From Lineus longissimus (lineage: Eukaryota; Nemertea; Pilidiophora; Heteronemertea; Lineidae): a stretch of 60,000 bases of DNA. How positions within the stretch are numbered: position 1 is the first letter of the stretch; each line of letters opens with the position of its first letter. The position numbers and the translations under genes were made by a program. This document shows positions 24,201 through 36,200 of the stretch, piece by piece. The DNA lies in the NCBI RefSeq assembly GCF_910592395.1, contig NC_088319.1, forward strand, positions 8,868,001 through 8,928,000. Reading direction: 5' to 3'. A model generated the notes under the pieces. It searched no databases, had not been told where the DNA came from, and saw only the letters and a program-made list of their open reading frames with translations.

Positions 24201-27200
24201 GTCCATGAAGAAAGCCCATATCGAGCAAGCTCACAGAGCGAGCCGACATAACCTCCACACGAGGCGGAGTTCCAAAACTGTATGAGAATACTTAAACGCC
24301 CTAGTGCCGATGACGTCATGTCGCTTAGGATGAGTACCATAACACAGAAAATCCTTAAGTTTATGTTTGTACAATTTCAGGATATTCCATGAATTGGTTC
24401 CTGTGATATCAAATGTTAAGATGAAGTGCATTTTTTTTCAACCACCTTGTACATCTGCCTGCACATTATTCCAGTAACTTTTCAATTTATTGTGTACATG
24501 CAGATACACCAGCCTTTTGCAGGGGAAGCAGAGGAAGACCTTGTCAATGAATTCTTGGTTGATCACCATGGACATGTTGCTCCTCAAACGTTCCGTATGT
24601 CTGGCCTACTACAGGAGATGCGGGAGATAGAAGAGAGCAGGAGCAGGATTCAACCCCAAAGAGGTAAGTGTGGGAAGGTGCAAAAAAGTATTCTTGGTTT
24701 AACTTTAGTCATTATTTAATGTTCTGACCAATAGTCTAAAGGTAAAAAGTGTTTTTAAGACACTATGGGCTTCTCAAAGTTCGTGATTGTTCCTCCAAAT
24801 GTTCTGTCAAATATTGTACTTGACTAATGTTTTGTACAGTTCTTCGTGTGTGCTTTATAAAGAAAGGGGCTGAAGAACACCTCGTTTCCTTTGATGAGCG
24901 GCGGCCAACTGTACCTTTATTACATGTATACAAATAAAACATTACATGATATATCACAAGCAAGAGGTCTTTGTGTGGCAAGCTGAACAAAAAGCTATTT
25001 GGTAAATTAAAGCCGGCATGTCTAGCTAATACCGGACATACTCCCCAATTGAATATATAAGGAACGTATCCAATAAGAAAACATAACAACCCCCGAATAT
25101 GGAACTTGCTATGAGAGATTTATTGTGTATTCATAGGTCCATGCAGCACAAACACCAAACAAACAGATCACAATATGATTTATCACAGCAATAATTGAAT
25201 TGAATTTAGTAAGCATTACATGACAAGAATGTATACCTCCACTATCCTAATCTATGACGTTGGGCCCCCACCAAGGTTTTAGCAGGCTTAGTTAATCTAA
25301 CCCTCTTTTTCAAGGTTGCACAGTCCTCAACTGAAAGTGCCCAAAAGCTAAATGGCCCCTGGCTGTTTCATTCATTGTGCAAAGTGAATACATGTAGAAA
25401 CTTCTAGCATTACAATATATCAATATATACCTCCTCTTACCTAATCTATGACGTTGGGCCCCCACCAAAGTGTAAGCAGGCTTAGTTAATCTAACCCTCT
25501 TTTTCAAGGTTGCACAGTCCTCAACTGAAAGTGCCCAAACGCTAAATGGCCCCTGGCTGTTTCATTCATTGTGCAAAGTGAATACATATAGAAACTTCTA
25601 GCATTACAATATATCAATATATACCTCCTCTTACCTAATCTATGACGTTAGGCCCCACCAAAGTGTAAGCAGGCTCAGTTAATCTAACCCTCTTTTTCAA
25701 GGTTGCACAGTCCTCAACTGAAAGTGCCCAAACGCTAAATGGCCCCTGGCTGTTTCATTCATTGTGCAAAGTGAATACATGTAGAAACTTCTAGCATTAC
25801 AATATATTAATATATACCTCCTCTTACCTAATCTATGACGTTAGGCCCCACCAAAGTGTAAGCAGGCTTAGTTAATCTAACCCTCTTTTTCAAGGTTGCA
25901 CAGTCCTCAACTGAAAGTGCCCAAACGCTAAATGGCCCCTGGCTGTTTCATTCATTGTGCAAAGTGAATGCATGTAGAAACTTCTTCTTTTACAGCACCG
26001 GGAGTTGCAGAACTAGCAGCAAAGCCAGAAGTTTGGACAAATGAGTTTTTACAGTCCGAGTTAGTGGATCAGAATTTGGTGGGAGAGTTCCTGCAGAATT
26101 CGTCCCCAGCAGATTTATCACAAGATGGAAAATGGGCACATGAATATCTTGAGCCAACAGAACATACCAATGAATGGTCAGTTGAACTTTATGAGTATTT
26201 CCTTCTTCAGCAATGTTATTTTGACACAGAAATATATAAACCATCGGACATCATGACTCTTGGATCACACTGCCCTAAAACCTTGAGAAAGGCTGTGTAG
26301 TTGACACCATATTCTGAGTGGTGTGAGGACAGACTCGTGTTGTGTGCCACAGCTAAGAAACATTAGCAATGGGGAGAACGATCTCCTGTGACAACAAGTG
26401 AACATGCCCATTTTCCTGAAAACTCCCTGAAAATTCCTTGCCATTTCGTCAAATTTTGATAAAAATCTACACGGTATAAAGCAGAAAATTCTCCGAGCTA
26501 CGCTGAATCTGGAGTGCCGAAGCACTGTTTGTAACATCACTTCTGATTGGCTGATTTGTTGCTACATGTAGGAAATACTATAGAATGGGGATTCCCCGGC
26601 CGATTTTGGTCCAGCTCCGGTATATGCGCCTCTTGGTTGCGGTCCCTGAATCGGCCGCTTGGGTTCTAATGGTAAAGAGGGTAATATGGGTTGGGCTTCA
26701 GTGCATGTACTATGTGAAAATTATCGGCTCTAATCTAACCACTTACTCGGGTTAAGAGAGTAACTAAATCGCCCTGCCATTGGTGTGTCATCAATGAACT
26801 ACACGCCTGTTTGAATTTTTACCTGAGTTAAAGTCAGTTCAATGACCATATAAATGGCTGCTTTTTGACAAAAATTAACACACTTCTGTCAAGATTTCTG
26901 AACAAACCACGTCTTTACATGTGCTCATGTAATGTATAAGAGTAAGGATGATTCCAATGATGAACTGGCATCAACAGGCAACCTGATATAGAGAGATCCT
27001 ACACAAAACTACAGTAAAAGAGGCATGTAATCGTGGTAAACCGGCATTACGATTTTTGTGCCAACTTCTAGATTTCTCATTTTACCATGTTTACTGCTGT
27101 TTTCAGCATGTTCAATCATCACTTGTGCACCATCTAGGAAAATATGCTTTTGTCCCCAGTAAGCTCTAGTAAGCTCCAGTCTGGGTATTGTTATCTTCTT

Positions 27201-30200
27201 CAGTGGTGCGACTCTTTTACATTTGGGTGAAACTATAGCACACTTCTTAACATAGTTCGATCCGGTGAGCACAGTGGCCTCTGACCTTTTCATTTAATGA
27301 CTCATTGTCATGGTAACAACCATTACCACTGGCAAAAGCAATTTCAGAATTGCTGACAAACTTTTTTATATTCCCTAAGCAATTCTTTAGTGATCTAGTC
27401 TGGTCGGCAAATTTCATACCTGGAATTTCTGCAGGATCCAATTTGATCCTTTACTAAAGGCTAACATTGTTTCCAAAATCAAGAGGAACAGTTTCACGGA
27501 ATCAGCTCATCGTCAAGTCTGTATATATGCAAAGGGCAATTTTTGTAGCATAGACTGTCACGCCCACATATATGCGGGGAAATTTTATCCCCAATATAAT
27601 TATACCCTGCTACGGAGGGAAACATGCTGAATGTCGCTCCATTGGCATAGAGTGTCGCCCGAGGCTTTTCACCAAATGTCTTCGTTAACTTGTTTAAGAA
27701 GTCACTTCAATTTAATTTGAGTAATATTATACCGTCAGAACGCCTGCCTCCTACAACTGTGACTCTGCTTGGAGACATGGCGAAATGTCGTCCGGCTGGA
27801 GCAGGCAACATTGCAAATACCACACAGTTTCGTTACGTGTCTCATCTCAGCCAATCATATTCATGGAATCTCACTGAAGTGTGAGATAATAAATTATTGC
27901 CTATGTCTGAAAGTTAGTCACTGAATCCAAAAATCTTAATGCATCCATATTGTCATTGCTCACTGCTAATCAAGTTCTTCACATTGTTTTGCCGTTTTAG
28001 GCTTCAAGAGTTTGAAAGAGAGAAGCATGTTCTTGATAACCAGCAATGGGTTGATGAGTTCAATACAACTGGCGATGAGGAACTCGCCCGGGCGGCACAG
28101 GAGATGGCTGAGGGTATTGACGATGAGAAACTAGCGAATTCTGAGGTGAGTGGGGGAAACACACTTTGCAGCATTGATTCTCCAACAAAAAGAGCATCGC
28201 CTTCCCAAAAAGAATTATGATAGCGCAAGCTTTGTCGTCATTATGGTATGTTGGTGGCACATTTCTTCACCTCCAGAACTGCTGACTTCAAACTTTGTTC
28301 ACAAAGCCTTCAGATTCGACATCCTGTGACACTGAATTTCAGTCGAGTCTAATTCTTGACTTGGCCACTGGGGTTCTATTTTGCTTATTGCTGAGGAGCC
28401 TCATAATCCAGAGGTTAACGATGCTGGTAACCATGCAAAAGGTCCAGAGTTCGATTCCGGGGAACCCATTTGTGTATTTCTGTGATGAACCAGAGCGGCT
28501 TTCAAGGAACTAAAATTCCTGGCTCTTCACAGTCCTTGGAATGAGACGTAAAACTGAGGTTCCTTGTATCTCGTGTGTATGCCAGGGCAAGCAAAAGACC
28601 CCACCAAGTCAGATGCATTAGTAGCTTGCCTGGGATCTACATGTACCTCTGGCCAAAGTATGACTGTCACTAGGCCAATTTACCCAATTGATGCCAAACC
28701 GATGCAATTTCCTGCCATCAGGCCTTTAGGACCTTTAGACCCTCTATTTTCTCCCAATTAGGGCACACTGACTGAGACAGCGGAGTAGCGTCGGGCGTAG
28801 CCCCGATGCAGCAAGCCTTTGACCTCCAGAAAGATTTGAATTCTAGGTGCCTGCAGATGCGATTTCCTAGCAGCTGAGATCTAATGTCGGATATAAACAC
28901 CTCTCGTCTGGTCTTAACTTCTTTCAGCCCTGGTGTTCGATAAGTCTGCTTGTCTGTTTCTGGCTTCCACCTCATTCCAAGCGTAGGTAACTCACTGGTG
29001 CTCTCAGTTCCTAGGTCGATGTCACTTCCAGCATCAGCTCAGCGATCTTCAGGTATCGTAACCATAGTCTCAGGAGCATTACTGGCCCACTTTCTCAGCA
29101 GAAAGCCTGAGCGTTGGCAGGTCTAATCAACTACTTCCACCTCTCTCTGTGTTTCTTCAGTTTCCAAGTAGCAATCATGAAGATCATCAATATGAAACGT
29201 GTCTCTAACAGCAATACTGATGTCCTTTATGTCAGCATTGGCTTGATCAATGAGTCCTTGTTACAAGACATAACATGCAAACGCTGGTGACGGCTTAGAT
29301 CCGAATGGATGAAAGGTCCATCTCTAGTCTGCTTTATTTCCTTGTGCAGCTTCCCATAGGAAGCGATACCGGTTTCGATCTTCAGGGGGTATCTTGATCT
29401 GGTGAATCATTTCTTGAATATCGCTGCTGACTGCAACTAGATTTTCTCGAAACCTAAATAGGACTCTATCTGAGCGATTCTTTAAATCTGGTCCCTTCAT
29501 CAGGAGATAGTTGATCAAAATACCATTCTGCCAAGTTTTGAATTCTTGTTTTCGTTCACTACACCATGGTGGGGTAGATACCATCTCTTGCTCACAGCTT
29601 CAAGTTCATCATCCGGAACCTTCTCAATATAGCCCTTTTCCTTCAAGTCATTCATCTGTTTTCTGTATTCTGCATCATAGCTTGAATCTCGTCGCATTCA
29701 TTTCAAAACTCCTCAATCTCTGCTCTGCCATTGGTCGGCTGTCTGGAATCGGTGGAAGTTTATCCTTCAATGGTAGACCAACTTGGTATCTCTCTCCTGT
29801 GTAGACAGTATTTTGTTTCAACTTGACTATATATCTCTCATCTTCTGGAGACATGTGAATTTCTTCACCTTTATGCCTGTCACCTTATTTTTGGCTGAAG
29901 TAAGCACTCAAACTGTCAATCAGTTCTTTAACTGTGATCCGGTGCACTGGTCCTACATCCAATCTCAACCGGCCCCTCTGGACTGGCCCCAGTAAAGTCC
30001 AACCTATGTTTGTGCGCATAGCATATGGTCCATCGTTGTTCATTGGTACGATCTCAACTGGTCGTATGACATCTGGCTGATTGGCTCCAAACAGCAATCC
30101 AACTGGTGCATTGACAAATCATCAACTCAGGGTTTCTAATACTAGTTGTATCTGACATTTTGGTTGTTCCGAGAAAAACACAATCGAATATTTAAAACCC

Positions 30201-33200
30201 AATGGAAAAGCAGTTGCTTTGAGGAGTGTTTTTGTGTATTACACATCAACCGGTACAGCTGCAAGTACGATTTAAACTGGTAAGTAAATGTCAATCAATA
30301 TCCCTCACAGTTGTTGGGGGAATGGGACCGAACATCCCACGAGGCATTTTCAGTCAAAGCGAGCCATTTTCTGTCGTCTGCTAATGGAAACAAAAGAAAT
30401 TTGAAGTTTTATCCCCTTCGAACAGCAAAGAGCTCCAGGAATGAGACCGCAGATCCCAGAATGGTACCAAACATTCAAGCAATGGCGGGCGAAAATCAAT
30501 GAGTTTGCTATCACCAATAGCGTGGCACGTTTCATTTCTATTTGAGCTAGAAGGTTCTGAACTTGTGTCGACATTAAACTAGGGACCCTCTGTTCAACTC
30601 AAAGAATATGGTCGCAAGACGGCCATCTTGAAAATTAAACAAAGTCCTATTGCTCTAAATCTAATAATCGGATTGCAACCAAATTTCATGTGATTATATA
30701 TCTATGTACTCTCTACGATATCCCTGACTTTCAGTCAAATCCCATGACAAATATGGCCACCAGGCTGCCATCTTGAAAATCCAACAAAATCCTATTACTT
30801 CTAAACTGTTGAACAGATGTCAACCAATTTCCATGTGACATATACACTCTTCAATAACCCTGAAATTTAGTCCACTTTATAACCGAAATGCTATACATAG
30901 ATGGTACCAGCAAGTTTCTTTTGTGCTATTGAGTCGAGAAGAATAATATTATTCAATGGAATCAAAACTGGTGAAACTAGCCAGAAACTGTTCTCCCCAT
31001 AGCCACTGCAAATGACATGCATTACATTACCCGAGGTTAGCACATGGTCCCTGGACCATTTCATTTGTGGGGTCCCTTCATTTGTTACAAATTGGAAAAT
31101 GATCAGTGAGTGCATGGAGCTTAATTGCGGTTTGATTATTGTTTTGTTTGGCAATTAGCAGCTAATCAAATTTTACTAACACATCTGCCAAAATTGTTAG
31201 ATCCTTCACATCAATTTACAAAAGTCCACAATTTATATAGTATATGTATTTGTTATCCGATTAATCATATGTATACCGCATGTGCAGAGTATATTTCTCG
31301 TTTAATTTTTGGTCATTCTGTCATTGTTTTGCACCTCAGCTCAGTTTGTAGCTGAATTACAATGGGCTTCATCATAGCTTCCAGTTAATTGCCAGAGAGA
31401 GCTGTGGAATCAAAGGAAACTTGCCGTGACCTGACTCTTTATTTGAAAGACTCTGGTACATCAGAATAGTATGCTTACACCACAACAATGTAGGTGAAAG
31501 GAGTAAAAATAATTGTTCATCCAATGCACAATTACCTTTTTCACACCCTTCTTTTTCCTAGTTGAACATATTTATATGGGATTTCATAGAATTCGTAGTG
31601 ATGAAATTTTACAATGTACTCCCTGGCATGTCTAGTGAACAGATTTGACAATTTCAAGTTGCAGAAAATGCTAAAACTTTTTTTTGGTTTCTTGGGCAGG
31701 ATGGGCAGTTTTCTTATTGATCACTTCCAACAGTAGGTCATCATCTGGACCTTGTGGGTGACGTACCTTCAGAAATTTCCACCAACTGCCATACATGAGA
31801 AGGTTGCTTTTGGCTATGCTTCAAATAGTTTGGCCTACAAACATACAACAGATTCCTTGTGATATTCAGCGCCGTCACTTCACAAAATGGCCATTCTTAT
31901 CTAGAATTAATTAGAATCTCGTTTTCCTTACCATAACACAAGAACAGGTTCCTCAGTTCATTTCATATTACAGTGGGGATAGGTGGATGGGATAAGGCAC
32001 CTGCTTTCTATTGATCTTTTTATGCGATCTTATATTAAGTATGGCTGCAGAACAGACATCTTGCATTTCCTATTTCTGAATGTAAGTGGACAACCGTTTG
32101 TCTTGTCAACTTCATTGTAATGGTCTTGAGTGCATGGCGAGTTAGAAGAGGTGTCCTACCCATTTTAAGACACCGATTGCACTTAGTTCAACTTGGTTAT
32201 TTCATTCAAATGTACATTTCCTAATCCATGCCCAGAGAGCAGTGGCATATTTGCAAACGTGCTCATTTGGGTAAAATCTACTAATACAAGCTTATCCAAG
32301 TTTAACTTGCACAATGACCCATGGCCTTTTCATTTTATCATGAGTGCATCTGATATCAGTGTTCTCCACACCCTTTAATGAAGGGGATCTGATTTCCGAA
32401 ATTTTTGAAATTTTCAAAATAATCGTTGCTGGAAAATTTATGCCTTGTGACATGAACTACATGTCTCGTTTCAGTTCATGAAATTTGTTAAGCAGATCGG
32501 GGACGGTGAAATCACCATAGAGGATAACCAGGTGATGAAGTTATCGGGTGATCAAATGGCCCATGCATGGGCCGCTGAGTTTTCACAGCAACAGGTAACC
32601 TTTTGTGGATGTCTATATAATCAGGCAGTAGCTGTCGTCATTGATAACCACTTGTAACTTGGTGCACATCAACCCTTATGGTTAAATTACCTTTGACACT
32701 AAATTACAGTCCTATCTGCATGATTTTTGACTTCGCCGTGAAGGGGCAAACACTGAAAACATATTCACCCCTTGGCCACCTAAAACCTCTTTCAATCCCA
32801 TGACCGTATAAAGCATCGCAAAGCAATCGGCATCATGTGTGCTGTATTAAAGATGCATTGTACATTCAACTGCAATTTTAATTAAACTCTCGCTGTTAGT
32901 TGTCTCTTTTGTCCATCTTGACCCTCATTGTATTGACATTGCTCAGCTTCCAGACAACGCGCGTCATGACCTTGACATAAAGTATGGCATTCATTTATAT
33001 GGAATCTATTTCCACCTAAAGTTTATTGGCTATTACTCGCTCATAAACGGCATACCTGTACACACAATGGTAACAAGTTAGCGTGATGCCACTGACCATC
33101 ACTGTTGCTCATGCAGCAGTTTGATATCTCGGCAAATGTAGTGTTTTTGTGTCTCACTCAAAAACTACTATATACTTTGCCTTGAAACTTACACAGAGTC

Positions 33201-36200
33201 CCGAGAAGATTAAAAGGGCGAACTGTGTGAAGTTATTTTTAAATCCAGCTTATATTAGCAACGCAGTGGTCATGGAAAGTGAGGTCTTGTGTGATTGAAA
33301 AACTGGTTCACCGTGTAGTGCTTTATATACCGTATACAGATAGTGTACACTGCACATGGCAAAATCAGATCAAATATGGGTGATGTGCACTGTTACCTGA
33401 GGTGCGCGATATACATTATACAAAAATTAACATGTATTTCTTCAGTGGTATGGGCAGCGGCTGCAGAGGCAATACCACTGCAAGTTCAGTATGCTTCGTC
33501 AGAGTCTTATGCGTTTCCATGTTCTGTACAATTTCTTGTGTGATCGCAGTAGGAAAATCACTAATTTTGCCACTTTTATCTTGGAAAAACTCTATTGATG
33601 GTCATTGTTACACATTTGTTGCACATTTTCATCCATTTTGGAGAACATTACTATGCATTTGACAATTTCATCAGTAGATTACACCTTTTGCCAATTTTTC
33701 CAAAGAAATTTTGGACCTTTTTTAGTCAATTTCTATGGATATTTTATCAAAGACATACTTTGTATGTAATAACTTCCTATACATGATCTGTAAGCTGAGA
33801 GATCAAGCTTTCCAATGGTACCAAGCATCCTGGGTTATGATGAGTTTGGTTTTGCCTCTTGAAATTTTGAAAACCTGAAATTTAGGGTAAATTGCCTGGG
33901 ATCTGGCAGTTGCCACGTGCAAATTCTACTGGGATTGAAAGAGTTGAAAATATGTTTATACCTTAAACTACTCACTTGATTGCCACTAATTTTATATCAT
34001 GGGTAGTAGATCCACCACCATTACCCTGCTTTTTGGCTCACCGTAGGGGACTCTATACAATACCGCAGTGTCTGTCGTCGGTCGTTGTTGTCTATCGTCT
34101 GTCCTTGTCTGTATCCTGTTTCAGAAACAGTGGCACGTTTATTAATGGCTAGGGCAATGAACTTAAAACATTGAACACAGGATCCCCAGGACGATTAGTC
34201 GGTTCTCAATTAGTCAGTGTATATAAATCATTGATACCTTTTTTATCCCATACCTTTTTTATCCCATACCGTGGCTTATCCCATACCGTGGCGTCTGTCG
34301 TCCGTCGTCGTCGTCCGTCGTCGTCCGTCGTCCGTTAGCAGGGCACGTTTCGTAACTGTTAGAGCTATTGAGTTGAAACTTGGTACACATGTACCCTTAT
34401 GTAATGACACCTTGGAGACCAAGTTTCGGTCCGATTCGTTTCATGGTTTTGCCACCAGGGGGCCAAACGTTAAAAGTGAAAATATGCAATATCTCCCTTA
34501 ATAGTAGTCGGGAAATTTTGAAAAAAATATGGTAGGTACTTCTAGCAAAGGTGCATCATATATCCTCCGGGTTTTTGATTTGACCTCTTTTTCAAGGTCA
34601 CAGAGGTCAAATGGTGTAAATTGGCCGTTAGGATGTAACGATGGCACGTTTCTAAACTGCAATGACTATTGATACCAAATTTGGTACACATTTACCCCTT
34701 AGTCAGGTGATCTCAGGGACCGAAGTTTGGTCCAATATGATTCACCACTTGACCACCAGGGGGCAAAATCCAAAAACCTTAAAAATGTGATTATTCCTTA
34801 ACTTCTTGCCCGATTGCCACCAATTTGATATCATGGGTACATCTAACCACCATACAGTATATGTCACACAGGTTTTTAATTTGACCTTCTTGTCAAGGTC
34901 ACAGAGGTCAAATGGCGTAAATTCGCCATCAGGCCGTAACTATGGCACGTTTCTTAACTGCAATGACTATTGATCACAAATTAAGTACACATGTACCCCT
35001 TGGTCAGGTGATCTCAGGTACCGAAGTTTGGTGCGATCTGATTTGTCGTTTGGCCTCCAGGAAGGGGGCCAAATCCTAAATTCTTCAAAATGCCATTATT
35101 CCTAGTAATGACTTGCCCGATTGGCACCAATTTAATATCATAGGTACATCTAATTCTAACAACCATTCAATGTGTCACCCGGGTCTTCTTTGATTTGACC
35201 TACTTTTCAAGGTCACAGAGGTCGAATGTACTGTAAATTGGCCATTTTGGGGAAATTGTAATTGCTTGGACCTACATCAAACCTAACACTACATGACACA
35301 ATACCATGCTCTTTATCCATCTTTCCTCCACATGAGGTGAGCACAATGGCCCTGGCCATTTCATCTATTCAGCCTCTCTGCATTCGGACCTACAGGAATT
35401 CCGATGTGAGTTTTCTGAGTAGTGGGTTTTATAGCAATACCATTAAAAAACACAGTGATTTCGTCAACCCTTAACATCCCAAATACAGGCAATGTACTCT
35501 TCGTGGCATTGAATTTTATACTGTACTCGATGGAAAAATTGTCACAATTCCCAAGCATTTTCCACAAATCTAGAAGCGATGGTGCGAGGATTATAACATC
35601 ATATGTGTAAGTAAATGCCCCACAAGAGATGTGACCTATATGGCAGCCGATACCTGTCCTCTGCAACCCATCCAGAAGTTCTCCTATGTACAAATTGAAC
35701 AGGGTTGGTGATAAAACACTGCCCCGTTTTACGCCATTAGAAAACCCTAAACGTGGGGGACTCCTACTCGTCCCATTTAATACAAACTGTCTGTGTGGTG
35801 TACCGAGTGAGTAATAAACGTGATATAAGGGGACAAATGCCTCTATCTCGCAATTCTTAAAGAGATTGATGTAATTCACACTATAAAACGCTTTCAATGC
35901 ATCAAGCATGACACAACACACAGGGGTGTCATTAGTCTCCGTCAACCTACGTATGAAGGGTTGAGAGGAGACTCTTGGCATAGCTAGGCAAGATTCCCCC
36001 AATTTATAACCCTGTTCCAGGTGGCTCCCGCATATTCAATGTACTATCTTTTTCATAAGAGTTTGGAGAACCAAGGTGGTACCGTGTTCGCAAAGTTTTG
36101 GGAAAACTGGACATTTAATAAATAAAATGGTATAATGACTGTTTAGTCAAAGCAGGCGTGCAGTGTGAAGTTTCAGAATTCAATCGGAAATTAAATGAAT

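Noticed and set aside
24426-24503. Upstream extension of the PEX5 exon at 24504
   Set aside because: The open frame before 24504 starts at GTG, encodes hydrophobic residues foreign to PEX5, and the acceptor CATGCAG at 24503 gives the correct phase.
25219-25983. CRISPR-like array
   Set aside because: The 194-bp units are fully identical tandem repeats without unique spacers, in a eukaryotic intron.
28440-28465. Functional tRNA gene
   Set aside because: The B box is good, but the T-stem is mismatched, no acceptor stem forms, and SINE-like sequence follows.
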